A stretch of 64,000 nucleotides of DNA. Source: an uncultured Saprospiraceae bacterium. Lineage in GTDB: Bacteria > Bacteroidota > Bacteroidia > Chitinophagales > Saprospiraceae. How positions within the stretch are numbered: the stretch's first letter is position 1; each line of letters starts with the position of its first letter. Shown piece after piece: positions 34,785 through 44,139 of the stretch. Where the stretch lies: positions 1-64,000 of the forward strand of contig CALFWO010000057.1 in NCBI GenBank assembly GCA_937928045.1, given 5' to 3'. Both the position numbers and the translations under genes were made by a program. The notes under the pieces were generated by a model. That model saw only the letters and a program-made list of their open reading frames with translations, did no database searches and was not told the origin of the DNA.

Positions 34785-35802
34785 ATAACTCAATTCCTAA
34801 TCCATATTTTCCGGACATCTGCACTACTCCATCTTTATAAAAAACTCCAAAGTCTGCATCTTCAATAAGTAATGGCGCATCTAAATCTACTACATCCGCC
34901 AAGGTGCTTAGTTGAATAGCCGGTGCTATTGAGATACCGCTGGCTGACATACAACCCAATTGAATTTTCAACCCCATTGATTTCGCATCTTTAATAATTT
35001 CTAAAGCAGGAGTCAGCCCACCGCATTTATCCAATTTAATATTTACACCATGGAAATATTTACTAATTACTTGCAAGTCATCTATTGATTGAAAAGACTC
35101 ATCAGCATAGAAAGGAATATTACTTTCCGCTTTTAAAACTTCCATTCCTTTTTCATCCAAATCTTTATATGGTTCTTCTATAATTTCAATCATTCCTTCG
35201 GGCAAAGAAGTTGCACAAAAACTTAGAAAAGATTTTGTCTTTTCTAAATCCCAGGCGCCATTTGCATCCAATCTAAACTTTCGATCGGTAGCCTGTCCAG
35301 CAGCTTTCAACACTGCTTCATCTTGATCAGTTCCCAACTTTAGTTTATAGGAAGTCCAAGGATATTTTTCTATTTGGCTAACTACGTAAGCTGCGGTTCC
35401 AATTCCAATAGTAAAGTTACTTGGGGAACCAAACTTGGGATTAGCCAATTCTAAATATTCCCAAATGGCTACGCTATGTCGCTGCCCAAATAAATCCCAA
35501 GCCGCTGCGTCAACGGCAGATCTCACGAAAGAATCTTTTGGCAATATTGACAATAAATCCGGATACCACTTTGAAGCTGCGGACCAATCCAGCGCATTCA
35601 ATTGACTAACATTTCGATCCAACAATTTCTTCATTGTTTTTACCTCCTTGCCATAGTATGGAATTGCAGGAGTTTCGCCATGTCCGACATATTGGCCATC
35701 TGAAATCGAAACCCGCAAAACATCTTGATGCGATCTAGTCAATTTCGAAATGCCAAAAGGTTCAAGAAATTCTAACCGAACAATGCTTGAATCAATCTTC
35801 AT
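34783..35802 (-). CDS. dipeptide epimerase (enolase superfamily, L-Ala-D/L-Glu epimerase-like)
   Basis: Muconate-lactonizing subgroup enzyme, 339 residues. The KxK acid/base motif is in SYKLKLG. Metal ligands are the Asp in RLDANGAW, the Glu in IIEEPY and the Asp in FYADES; the second-side lysine is in VNIKLDKCGG. This arrangement and length fit L-Ala-D/L-Glu epimerases of peptidoglycan-peptide recycling. Another dipeptide specificity is possible. The ATG at 35802 lies inside the end of rsmI (11-nt overlap), so it is translationally coupled. Last gene of pssA-rsmI-epimerase. Confidence 0.87.
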   Translation of the reverse strand: MKIDSSIVRLEFLEPFGISKLTRSHQDVLRVSISDGQYVGHGETPAIPYYGKEVKTMKKLLDRNVSQLNALDWSAASKWYPDLLSILPKDSFVRSAVDAAAWDLFGQRHSVAIWEYLELANPKFGSPSNFTIGIGTAAYVVSQIEKYPWTSYKLKLGTDQDEAVLKAAGQATDRKFRLDANGAWDLEKTKSFLSFCATSLPEGMIEIIEEPYKDLDEKGMEVLKAESNIPFYADESFQSIDDLQVISKYFHGVNIKLDKCGGLTPALEIIKDAKSMGLKIQLGCMSASGISIAPAIQLSTLADVVDLDAPLLIEDADFGVFYKDGVVQMSGKYGLGIEL

Positions 35803-36502
35803 TGGATTTGTATTTTTTCTCTTTGGCAGGCTTTTCCATACCCTCAACAACAATTACAATTTCTCCTTTTACCTTACCTGCTTTATTAGAAAAGTATTCG
35901 ATCAAGCCATCTATTGACGCGGTCTTCACTTCTTCGTGCAATTTTGTTAATTCTCTAGAGACAGAAGCCATTCTTTCTCCACCACAATGTTCCTTAAGTT
36001 GCTCTAAACATTTAATCAATCTATGAGGTGATTCGTAAAGAACAAAAGTGTGCGGAAAGGTTGCTAAAAACAACAATCGAGTATGTCTCCCTTTTTTGTG
36101 TGGTAAAAATCCTTCAAAGAAAAATTTATCACTTGGCAATCCTGATGCTACTATTGCCGGAATGACAGCTGTAGCCCCGGGAAGTGCAACAACCTCTAAA
36201 TCCGCATCTTTGCAAGCACGAGCCAATAAAAATCCAGGATCAGAAATTCCTGGTGTCCCAGCATCAGATATTAAAGCAATTTTCTGACCCGCTTTTAGCA
36301 ATTCTAAAATGGGTTCTACTGCCCGATGTTCGTTATGTTGATGAAATGAGCGAAGTGAGGTCGTAATGGCAAAATGCTTTAACAACTTCCCGCTAGTTCT
36401 CGTATCTTCTGCTAGAATTAAATCTACAGATTTTAATACTTCCAATGCACGTAAAGTGATATCAGACAAATTACCAATAGGCGTTGGGACTAAATAAAGC
36501 AT
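35792..36502 (-). CDS. rsmI: 16S rRNA (cytidine(1402)-2'-O)-methyltransferase
   Basis: SAM-dependent tetrapyrrole-methylase-fold enzyme that 2'-O-methylates C1402 of 16S rRNA. The N-terminal YLVPTPIGNLSDITLRALEVL and AEDTRTSGKLLKHF, then ISDAGTPGISDPG and LPGATAVIPAIVASGLPSD, are diagnostic. Length is 236, slightly short, with a Lys-rich C-terminus. It begins 3 nt after the pssA stop and overlaps the epimerase start. Confidence 0.93.
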   Translation of the reverse strand: MLYLVPTPIGNLSDITLRALEVLKSVDLILAEDTRTSGKLLKHFAITTSLRSFHQHNEHRAVEPILELLKAGQKIALISDAGTPGISDPGFLLARACKDADLEVVALPGATAVIPAIVASGLPSDKFFFEGFLPHKKGRHTRLLFLATFPHTFVLYESPHRLIKCLEQLKEHCGGERMASVSRELTKLHEEVKTASIDGLIEYFSNKAGKVKGEIVIVVEGMEKPAKEKKYKSNED

Positions 36503-36505
36503 AGG

Positions 36506-37213
36506 TTACGAATTGATTATTTTTTTACCAAGTCCTATTAGTACGTAGATAATAATGATCAAAGGAAAAGCAGCTGCTTTCAGAAACACCAATAAAAGAA
36601 TGACCAATAATGCAAAAACATATTGCAACTCATTTCCCTTCCAGCCAAGACCTTTCAACTTAAGGCTAAAAAGTGGAATTTCTGAAATCATTAGAAAACT
36701 TAGTGTGGCAATTGAAGCATACAAGAGCCAAGGTTGAATGATAAAATTCTTTAACCCAAAACTATTGTGATGAAATATTAAGAGTAAGCCTAACACGAAG
36801 AATGTCGCTGATGGTGTTGGCAAACCTAAGAACGAATCTGACTGCCTAGTATCTAAATTAAATTTAGCCAAACGCAATCCCGCAAAGCCTGTGAGTAAAA
36901 ACCCTGGAAATGCTTTCAAACTAAAGGTTAACGATTCAAAAGATCCTCCTTGTTCTCCGGCTAAGAGCAACACATATAATATGGCTCCAGGAACCAAGCC
37001 AAAGGAAACCATGTCAGCTATAGAATCTAATTCTTTGCCCAACTCCGATTTGATGTTCATCAAGCGTGCAATCAATCCGTCGAAGACATCTGCAATCGCA
37101 GAACCTATTAAACAATACAATACCATCGAAAAATCTCCTGTCAACAGAAATATCAGTGCAGCACAGCCCAAAAGCAGGTTGGTAAGCGTAAAGAGATTAG
37201 GAATATTGATCAT
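36506..37213 (-). CDS. pssA: CDP-diacylglycerol-serine O-phosphatidyltransferase
   Basis: Integral membrane enzyme making phosphatidylserine, the precursor of phosphatidylethanolamine. The CDP-alcohol phosphotransferase motif DG-x2-AR-x8-G-x3-D-x3-D is intact, from FDGLIARLMN to ELDSIAD. About six to seven membrane helices; 235 residues. The frame is open to 37249, but a perfect TACCTTTG lies 4 nt before the ATG at 37213, so this is the likely start and the mRNA is probably leaderless. First gene of pssA-rsmI-epimerase. Confidence 0.9.
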   Translation of the reverse strand: MINIPNLFTLTNLLLGCAALIFLLTGDFSMVLYCLIGSAIADVFDGLIARLMNIKSELGKELDSIADMVSFGLVPGAILYVLLLAGEQGGSFESLTFSLKAFPGFLLTGFAGLRLAKFNLDTRQSDSFLGLPTPSATFFVLGLLLIFHHNSFGLKNFIIQPWLLYASIATLSFLMISEIPLFSLKLKGLGWKGNELQYVFALLVILLLVFLKAAAFPLIIIIYVLIGLGKKIINS

Positions 37214-37217
37214 GTGA

Positions 37218-37225
37218 CAAAGGTA
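37218..37225 (-). promoter_or_regulatory. -7 element of the pssA-rsmI-epimerase operon
   Basis: Perfect TACCTTTG on the minus strand, only 4 nt before the pssA ATG. No clear -33 partner. It falls inside the longer open frame and argues against the start at 37249. Confidence 0.5.
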
Positions 37226-37338
37226 GGCTTTTAGCAGGGTTTCCAGCAAAGCTTTTTTCCTTACATATAATGAACAGTAAAATCACGACGTTTTATTCTC
37301 AGCCCCTCCCATATTCAACAATTAGCCAATAATTCCCT

Positions 37339-37346
37339 TATTTTTG
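37339..37346 (+). promoter_or_regulatory. -7 element for the S9 peptidase gene
   Basis: Perfect TATTTTTG, followed by CA as is common after this element, 28 nt before the ATG at 37375. Confidence 0.45.
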
Positions 37347-37374
37347 CACATCTAATTAGCAACTATTATAGATT

Positions 37375-39573
37375 ATGAAGTATTCCATATTATTGATTCT
37401 AGCTGGATTTCTCAGCAACATATCATTAGCTCAAGAAAAGATTACCGTAGAAGATATCTGGCGAGATTACAAATTCTTTGGAAAATCTGTCGCTGGCTTT
37501 AATTTCCAGAAAGATGGCAAGCACTACACCAAGCTTGAAGATGGAAAAATCGTGCAATATGATTTTGCTACAGGAGAACAATCAGCTGTTCTTTTCGATA
37601 TCGAAGCGGCAAAAAAACTAAACGCTGGCCTACCAAAAAGTATTGACGGCTATGCATTCTCAGACGATGAGCAAAAAATCTTGATTAAAACCAATACCGA
37701 AGCGATCTATCGAAGATCAACCAAGGCAAATTTCTATGTAATAGAAATGGGATTGGGAAAAACGGCTGTTGGCTTGAGCGCATTAGGAAAGCAGCAATAC
37801 GCCACCTTTTCACCCGACGGATCTAAAGTTGCTTATGTCGTAGATAATGATCTTTACTATAAAGACCTAAAATCCAAAGCCGAATACCGAATTACTCGCG
37901 ATGGCCGAAAAAATAAAATCATTAATGGTTCGGCTGACTGGGTTTATGAAGAAGAGTTTGCTTTTGCTAAAGCATTTCATTGGTCACCAGATGGCAACAA
38001 GATTGCTTTTATGAAATTTGATGAGTCTCGAGTGAAAGAATTCACTATGACGAATTTCAGAGATGGGGTATACCCAGAATACGAAACCTTTAAATATCCA
38101 AAAGTTGGGGAAGACAATGCGATCGTTACATTACATGTGCATGATGTACCTAGTCAAAAAACCATATTGGTAAAAACGGATTACGAAAAACCAGGATTGG
38201 AGGCCGCAGAACAAATCTATTTCCCAAGAATTACTTGGACGCAAGATGCCAATCAATTGGCCATTACAAAGATGAACAGACATCAAAGTGAATTGAGACT
38301 ATTGCTTGCAGATGCCACTACCGGAACGACCACTACTTTGCTAAACGAATCCAATAAATATTACATTGACGTCACCGACAATTTGACATTTTTGAAAAAC
38401 GGGAAAGAGTTCATTTGGACTTCAGAAAAAAGTGGCTTCAATCATATTTATGTTTACAATATGAAAGGGAAAGAAGTTCGTGCTTTGACTTCTGGAAATT
38501 ATGATGTCACGAGTTTTTATGGTGTAGATGAAGTAAAGGGAAAAGTATTCTACCAAGCCGCAAAAGTATCTCCATTAAATAGAGAAGTTTATTCTGTAGA
38601 ATTAAAAGGAAAAGGAGACGTTCGATTAACTCCAGAAGACGGAACCAATCGTGCTCAGTTTAATAGTACTTTTGACTACTACGTAAACACCTATTCCAAT
38701 GCAAACAAAGCGGCGACATATAATGTATATGATCTAAGCGGCAAACTGGTTCGGAGCCTTGAAGACAATGCCGCAGTAGCGGTTAATCAATCAACGTACG
38801 GAACAAGCCCGGTAGAGTTTATGCAAGTACCGTCAGCGGATCCAAGTGTTCAGCTAAATGCGTACATGATCAAACCATTTAACTTTGACCCTACAAAAAA
38901 GTATCCTGTTTTCATGTATGTATACGGAGGTCCAGGATCTCAAACGGTGCAGAATTCATTCGGTGGTGCCAATTACTGGTGGTTCCAAATGTTAGCGCAA
39001 GAAGGATACATTGTGGTCAGTGTAGACAACAGAGGTACAGGGGCTAGAGGAGAAGAATTTAAGAAAATGACATATTTACAAATGGGTAAATATGAAACTG
39101 AAGATCAAATTTCCGCAGCGAAATACTTAGGTAACCAAGATTATGTAGATGAAAGTCGAATCGGAATTTTTGGTTGGTCTTATGGCGGTTACATGTCTTC
39201 GCTTTGTATCCTTAAGGGAGCTGATGTTTTCAAGTCTGCAATAGCTGTCGCGCCAGTAACCAATTGGAAATGGTATGACTCTATTTATACGGAGAGATAC
39301 ATGCGAACCTTAAAGGAGAATGAAGATGGTTATGCCGACAATTCTCCGGTTTATTTTGCAGATCAACTCAAAGGAAGTTACTTGTTGGTCCACGGAATGG
39401 CGGACGACAATGTTCATTTTCAAAATGCAGCAGAAATGTCCAAAGCTCTAATCGAAGCAAATAAACAATTTGATACTTACTACTATCCAAATAGAAATCA
39501 TGGCATCTATGGAGGGAATACGAGATTGCACTTGTATACTAAGATGACTGATTTTATTAAGGAGACTTTGTAA
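37375..39573 (+). CDS. S9 family dipeptidyl peptidase (DPP-IV-like)
   Basis: Secreted or periplasmic serine exopeptidase removing N-terminal dipeptides, typically Xaa-Pro. Signal peptide (MKYSILLILAGFLSNISLAQ), an eight-bladed beta-propeller (about residues 30-480; YEEEFAFAKAFHWSPDGNKIAF contains the Glu-Glu motif that binds the substrate N-terminus), then an alpha/beta-hydrolase domain. The triad is Ser in GWSYGGY (near 600), Asp in GMADDNVHF (near 676) and His in NRNHGIYGG (near 707). The length of 732 is typical. It stands alone; the downstream gap holds a palindromic repeat. Confidence 0.93.
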   Translation: MKYSILLILAGFLSNISLAQEKITVEDIWRDYKFFGKSVAGFNFQKDGKHYTKLEDGKIVQYDFATGEQSAVLFDIEAAKKLNAGLPKSIDGYAFSDDEQKILIKTNTEAIYRRSTKANFYVIEMGLGKTAVGLSALGKQQYATFSPDGSKVAYVVDNDLYYKDLKSKAEYRITRDGRKNKIINGSADWVYEEEFAFAKAFHWSPDGNKIAFMKFDESRVKEFTMTNFRDGVYPEYETFKYPKVGEDNAIVTLHVHDVPSQKTILVKTDYEKPGLEAAEQIYFPRITWTQDANQLAITKMNRHQSELRLLLADATTGTTTTLLNESNKYYIDVTDNLTFLKNGKEFIWTSEKSGFNHIYVYNMKGKEVRALTSGNYDVTSFYGVDEVKGKVFYQAAKVSPLNREVYSVELKGKGDVRLTPEDGTNRAQFNSTFDYYVNTYSNANKAATYNVYDLSGKLVRSLEDNAAVAVNQSTYGTSPVEFMQVPSADPSVQLNAYMIKPFNFDPTKKYPVFMYVYGGPGSQTVQNSFGGANYWWFQMLAQEGYIVVSVDNRGTGARGEEFKKMTYLQMGKYETEDQISAAKYLGNQDYVDESRIGIFGWSYGGYMSSLCILKGADVFKSAIAVAPVTNWKWYDSIYTERYMRTLKENEDGYADNSPVYFADQLKGSYLLVHGMADDNVHFQNAAEMSKALIEANKQFDTYYYPNRNHGIYGGNTRLHLYTKMTDFIKETL

Positions 39574-39583
39574 GAGAGGTTGA

Positions 39584-39757
39584 AATTAGTTGAAAGACTG
39601 TCTGCTTAAGGCAGACTAGTCGTTGAATTTGGTTGAAGTTGGTTATGTATCTTCAAAAGTATATTTAAAAATTAGGTTCCTTTGTAAAGTAGAGTACTTT
39701 TAATTGCGAATTTCAACCAATTTAAACGGGCCGGCGTAGCCGTTCTTTCAACTAATT
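39584..39757. repeat. 174-bp palindromic intergenic repeat element
   Basis: Ends are a perfect 14-bp inverted repeat: AATTAGTTGAAAGA (39584-39597) and TCTTTCAACTAATT (39744-39757). Inside, CGTTGAATTTGGTTGAAG (39621-39638) matches the complement of 39711-39728 at 15 of 18 positions. Each half also holds its own hairpin (39596-39605 with 39611-39621; 39725-39729 with 39740-39744). GTTGAA recurs at about 10-nt spacing. No ORF inside. Related sequence occurs at 54066-54288 and 54820-55012. It may be a MITE-like or REP-pair element. Confidence 0.75.
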
Positions 39758-39770
39758 AAACTAAGAATCT

Positions 39771-39778
39771 CAACTTTG
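39771..39778 (+). promoter_or_regulatory. -7-like element for the flippase gene
   Basis: CAACTTTG, one fixed base off TAnnTTTG, ending 10 nt before the ATG at 39789 and just outside the palindromic repeat. Confidence 0.3.
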
Positions 39779-39788
39779 ACCCAACCAG

Positions 39789-41261
39789 ATGAAAAGGGAA
39801 TTTTCCGCTAATGTGATCTTACTTGTAGGCATCAACCTATTGGTGAAACCATTATACATTTTCGGAATTGATCGCACGGTGCAGAATGTAGTTGGTCCTG
39901 ATGTTTATGGACTCTACTTCGCTCTATTTAATTTCACCTATCTTTTTTACATCATCAACGACTTCGGTTTACAGAACTACAGCAATCGTTTTGTATCTCA
40001 AAATAGAGATCAGATCGGAGGTCAATTACCGAATATTTTAGGCATAAAATTCTTCCTGTTCATTGGCTATTACATCGCCTTGTTCTTGGCAGGATGGTGG
40101 CTAGGATATTATCCAGAACATTGGAAATTACTATTGCTCATGGGTCTCAACCAGGCACTCGTAGCGCTTATGTTTTACTTACGGGCAAACTTAAGTGGAC
40201 TTGGTCATTACAGACAAGATAGCTTGATCTCAGTGTTGGACCGGGGCTTACTTATTCTAATGGTCGGCGCGATGCTATTGCTCCCAACTTGGAGAAGTAC
40301 TTTCCAGATTGAATGGTTCATTTTGGCGCAAACGATTTCCTTGCTGATCACTATTGCTGTGCTACTTGGAATGGTATTTCCGAAAGCTACAATGACTGGA
40401 TTGGATTTCGATGTTAAAAAATGGAAAGGAATTCTCAAAGCCTCAAGTCCTTTTGCCTTGGTCATTGTCTTGATGACATTTTATACAAGATTGGATGCAG
40501 TGATGATTGAACGGATGCTCCCTGCATTACAAGCTGGAGGAACAGCTAGTATTGGAGAATATGAAACTGGAGTGTATGCTTCCGCTTATCGCCTATTGGA
40601 TGCGTTTAACATGATGGGATTTCTTATTGCCGGATTGTTACTACCAATTTTTTCGCGCATGTTTCAAGTGGGGGAAGAGATAAAAACTTTTTTCACTCAA
40701 TCGCTCATGTTGGTTTTTGCACTTTCGTGCAGTGTTGCAGTTGGCTGTTTTTTCTTTCGCTATGAAATCATGGACTTGCTTTACACCAACTCTACGGATT
40801 ACTGGGGGAATCTATTAGCTTTCTTATTACCAACATTCATTTTTACTAGTGGTACATATGTCGCCGGGACATTCTTAACCGCAAGTGGAGATTTATCTCG
40901 ACTGAATAAATTATTAGTCGTTGGAGTGATTCTTAATTTTTCTCTAAATCTTTTTCTAATCCCGCAACACAAAGCGATTGGAGCTGCGACTGCTACTCTA
41001 GTTACACAAGCGATTATGTTCTTACTTCAATTAGAATTTTCTCGACGGATCCTCAAAGCTAATTTTGATTGGAACAATATTCTAAGAACGATCACTTTTC
41101 TCATCTTAGGAGTATCACTTTGCTACGCAATTGCTAAATATTCCCCATTAAACTGGATGATCAATTTGATTTTAGCTGGCGGCGGCACACTGCTAATTTC
41201 TTGGTTACTTAAAATTATACATCCGCAATTCGTGCAAAGCTTGATGAATCGGGAAAATTAA
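39789..41261 (+). CDS. polysaccharide flippase (MOP/Wzx-like)
   Basis: A 490-residue membrane protein with 12-14 predicted hydrophobic helices. The start (SANVILLVGINLLVKPLYIFGIDRTVQN) and the MATE-like repeats fit the polysaccharide transporter branch of the MOP superfamily, with a C-terminal biosynthesis domain around NKLLVVGVILNFSLNLFLIPQHKAIGAA. It likely flips a lipid-linked glycan across the inner membrane. The specific glycan is unknown; Wzz and Wzy genes lie 8 kb downstream. The 3' end is 1 nt from the convergent response-regulator stop. Confidence 0.85.
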   Translation: MKREFSANVILLVGINLLVKPLYIFGIDRTVQNVVGPDVYGLYFALFNFTYLFYIINDFGLQNYSNRFVSQNRDQIGGQLPNILGIKFFLFIGYYIALFLAGWWLGYYPEHWKLLLLMGLNQALVALMFYLRANLSGLGHYRQDSLISVLDRGLLILMVGAMLLLPTWRSTFQIEWFILAQTISLLITIAVLLGMVFPKATMTGLDFDVKKWKGILKASSPFALVIVLMTFYTRLDAVMIERMLPALQAGGTASIGEYETGVYASAYRLLDAFNMMGFLIAGLLLPIFSRMFQVGEEIKTFFTQSLMLVFALSCSVAVGCFFFRYEIMDLLYTNSTDYWGNLLAFLLPTFIFTSGTYVAGTFLTASGDLSRLNKLLVVGVILNFSLNLFLIPQHKAIGAATATLVTQAIMFLLQLEFSRRILKANFDWNNILRTITFLILGVSLCYAIAKYSPLNWMINLILAGGGTLLISWLLKIIHPQFVQSLMNREN

Positions 41262-41262
41262 A

Positions 41263-41871
41263 TTATAATTCTTTGATTGCATTTATGCAAGCCATCTTTG
41301 AATTTACACCGACCTTAGCATAGATTCTACTGATGTGTGTTTTAACTGTATTTTCTGATATAAAATTATCAGTGGCAATTTGAGCATTTTTTTTTCCATC
41401 TTTTATTCCCAATATAATTTCAAACTCTCTTTCGCTAAGGTGGAAATCTGATTTTGAATTGATCATTTCTAAGCTCGGGAAATCGTTTTCCGCAATCGGT
41501 GAAAAATTTGCAATGGCCAATTCTATCGCTGGAATAATATCCGAATCCTTAAATGGTTTCACTAAGTAGCCGCCTGGATTTGTGGCAACTACTGCTTTTA
41601 CCGTTTCAATATCACTATATGACGTTAGGTATATAAAAGGTACTTTATATTCCGTTCTGATTCTTTTTGCCACATCTATTCCTGAACTTCCATCACTTAA
41701 CATAATATCTAAACAAACAAAATCTGGCGATTTCATTTCAATAAGTGAAATCGCTTTTTTCAAATTATGCGCCACTCCTACAACCTCATAATCATTTTCT
41801 TCAAGAATGTCTTCCAAGTGTTGAGCGATTACCGCTTCATCCTCTACTATTAGTACTTTGGTTTTTTTCAT
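41263..41871 (-). CDS. response regulator, REC + LuxR-type HTH
   Basis: A receiver domain (residues 4-120) with acidic pocket EDE at 10-12, phosphoacceptor Asp55 in CLDIMLSD, Thr in YLTSY and Lys in LVKPFKD. A C-terminal HTH (about 140-202: LSEREFEIILGIKDGKKNAQIATDNFISENTVKTHISRIYAKVGV) is of the LuxR/FixJ type. It is probably a transcriptional activator phosphorylated by the TPR histidine kinase encoded 11 nt upstream. Targets unknown. Confidence 0.92.
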   Translation of the reverse strand: MKKTKVLIVEDEAVIAQHLEDILEENDYEVVGVAHNLKKAISLIEMKSPDFVCLDIMLSDGSSGIDVAKRIRTEYKVPFIYLTSYSDIETVKAVVATNPGGYLVKPFKDSDIIPAIELAIANFSPIAENDFPSLEMINSKSDFHLSEREFEIILGIKDGKKNAQIATDNFISENTVKTHISRIYAKVGVNSKMACINAIKEL

Positions 41872-41882
41872 ATTCTGAAATC

Positions 41883-44003
41883 TTAAGTTGACTGGAGAAC
41901 AGACTTTTCCATTATGATAGAAACCTTTGATTGACTACCGTTTTCTACAATCAATTCCGCATCTAATCTATTGGAGAACGCCTTAATAAGTTTTACCCCT
42001 AAAGAATCTTTATCCTCAATAAGAAAATTTTCATTTATGCCTCCTCCATTATCTGAAACTGACAGAACAATTGCCCCGTCTCGCGCAATTAGTGAAATTT
42101 CGATTTCACCATTCGGTTTGTCACCTACTCCATGCTTGATTGCATTGCAAATTAATTCATTCGCGACCAAGCCAATTGGAATCAAGGATTCTATATCAAA
42201 CTGCAAATCATCTATGACCTTAGTTACTTTTAAATCCTGCCTAAGTGAATAAGTGTCAACCAAATTATTGATTAATTTATCAAAATATTGAGGAGCATTA
42301 ATTAATCTATATTCATCATTTTGATATAAACTCTGATGTAATATAGACATCGTCTCTACTCTAGTTTTGCTAGACTTCAATGCCTCTTTTGTTTGTTCAT
42401 CGTCTACTTTTCTTTCTTGTAAACTTAGCAAAGAAGAAATTACTTGAAGATTGTTTTTAACACGATGATGAATTTCTTTAAGTAGTAATTTATTCTTACC
42501 TAAAGCCTTATTGATAACTACATTCTGCTCTGCAAGTAACTTATTATTCTTTTTATTCTTACCGTACAGTTTTGTTAGGAAAAATAATAAGCCCGATACA
42601 ATCAATAAAAAAATAAGCCCAAAAACCAATATCCTGTTTCGCCGATTCAATTTTTTTCCTTGTTCAACTCTTTCTAAATCCAAGTTCAAAATTTTTTCGT
42701 TTTGAACATTTCGATTGAATTCTGACTCTAAGCGTTGGGTCAATTCTAGATCATTCAACTTTCTTATTGAATCTTGAATTCTATGACTTGCTTCTAAATA
42801 CTTTAGTGCAACTTTAGATTCCCCTTGTGCTTTTGAAACTTTATAGCCTAAAGTATTTACTATTGTAGGTACATTTTTTTGAGAGACGTGAATTTTTTTG
42901 AGTTTTTCAAAACAAACAGTTGCATCATCTATATTTCCCAAGCTTAAATCAGTTTCTATTTTTTCTCGATAGTAGATAAAATCAAGCATGCTGGAATCTA
43001 CAACAGGTAGTAAAGAAAAAGCGCTATCCAGATATTGATTTGCACTTTCATAATCGCCTTCCATTTTGTAAGAAGCAGCAGTATACACATAGCATTCTGC
43101 TTGCTCAAAAGTCATTTTTTTTTGTTTACAAATTGGGATTGCACGTATAAAATTTTCCCTTGCTTGGACTGGTTCTTCTCTAAAAATCAATAGCTGTCCT
43201 AAAAAATTATAGCCGTCAGCTAGACCTCTTTGATATCCATTCTTAGCACAAATATTTACAACTTTTTCAAAATAATATTGAGCCTTTTCATAATCATTAA
43301 TTTCCTTAAAGGCAAGCCCCATTGCGTCATATATTTGACTCTGTAGAAAAGGTTTTTCCAATGAAAATTTTTTCGATGACTCAATCCACTTTAAATGCAC
43401 TAGCGCTTGATGATGTTTTCCAAATCCATTTAGAAAAATGGCTGCTTTCCTTCGCGAAGCAATTGAGATTGGTTTCTGTGATGACAAGTCTGAATGGTAT
43501 ATCGTCTTATCTAAAAGGAACAATGTGGAATCCACCAAATTGTTTTCATAGGCGAATAGAGACAACTTATCGTAAATAGACCACTTTCTAAAATGATTTA
43601 AACCAGGATCTTCTTTAAACTTATCAATGTAGGCTATTTTTTCGCTCCAACCAGTTTTTCTTTTGGCATTAAACATGTCCTCTATTTCCATATTGGTCAT
43701 GTAGGCGTTTAAGTGAATTTCTAGTTCGCCTAAGATTAATGCCAGATCGGATATCCTGTGATTATAGACCAAAACAGAATCCCAAAGGTTGGTTCCTTGA
43801 TATTCATTCCGAATGATTTCTAGATGGGCTAAAGCATTTTTTTTCTCTCCGCTTAAAATTGCACGCTGATACTTCAACTTTTGACTAAGGATATCTACTT
43901 CAAAATCATTGGTTTCGATTTGCCCATTTAGATCAAATGCCGATATTCCCATGCAAAGCAGAAGGAAAAACATGGATCTCAAGGTGAAAAATTTTCTGAT
44001 CAA
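41883..44003 (-). CDS. TPR histidine kinase (HisKA_2 type)
   Basis: A 706-residue sensor: signal peptide (FFLLLCMGISAFDLNG), extracytoplasmic TPR repeats (about 30-430), membrane helix (about 450-472), coiled coil, then EIHHRVKNNLQVISSLLSLQ (DHp, canonical) and an intact HATPase with ELICNAIKHG, SDNGGGI and DSLGVKLIKAF. It lies 11 nt upstream of the response regulator, so the pair is a likely two-component system. It is closely related to the kinase at 44140-46290, especially across the DHp and ATPase domains, which indicates gene duplication. Confidence 0.9.
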   Translation of the reverse strand: MIRKFFTLRSMFFLLLCMGISAFDLNGQIETNDFEVDILSQKLKYQRAILSGEKKNALAHLEIIRNEYQGTNLWDSVLVYNHRISDLALILGELEIHLNAYMTNMEIEDMFNAKRKTGWSEKIAYIDKFKEDPGLNHFRKWSIYDKLSLFAYENNLVDSTLFLLDKTIYHSDLSSQKPISIASRRKAAIFLNGFGKHHQALVHLKWIESSKKFSLEKPFLQSQIYDAMGLAFKEINDYEKAQYYFEKVVNICAKNGYQRGLADGYNFLGQLLIFREEPVQARENFIRAIPICKQKKMTFEQAECYVYTAASYKMEGDYESANQYLDSAFSLLPVVDSSMLDFIYYREKIETDLSLGNIDDATVCFEKLKKIHVSQKNVPTIVNTLGYKVSKAQGESKVALKYLEASHRIQDSIRKLNDLELTQRLESEFNRNVQNEKILNLDLERVEQGKKLNRRNRILVFGLIFLLIVSGLLFFLTKLYGKNKKNNKLLAEQNVVINKALGKNKLLLKEIHHRVKNNLQVISSLLSLQERKVDDEQTKEALKSSKTRVETMSILHQSLYQNDEYRLINAPQYFDKLINNLVDTYSLRQDLKVTKVIDDLQFDIESLIPIGLVANELICNAIKHGVGDKPNGEIEISLIARDGAIVLSVSDNGGGINENFLIEDKDSLGVKLIKAFSNRLDAELIVENGSQSKVSIIMEKSVLQST

Positions 44004-44139
44004 GCTTGTAATTATTTATGTACTGTAACTTCAATAAATTTTGGCAACAAATTCCAAAACAAAGTTGCTATGTTTCAATTTCTTTATGTTCATACTTTCA
44101 GGTGAATTTGGCAGATTACGCAATATTTATGCATTAATT

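Noticed and set aside
39584-39757. The palindrome as a simple terminator
   Set aside because: It is far longer than a terminator, has no terminal T run, contains two internal hairpins and has relatives at 54 kb.
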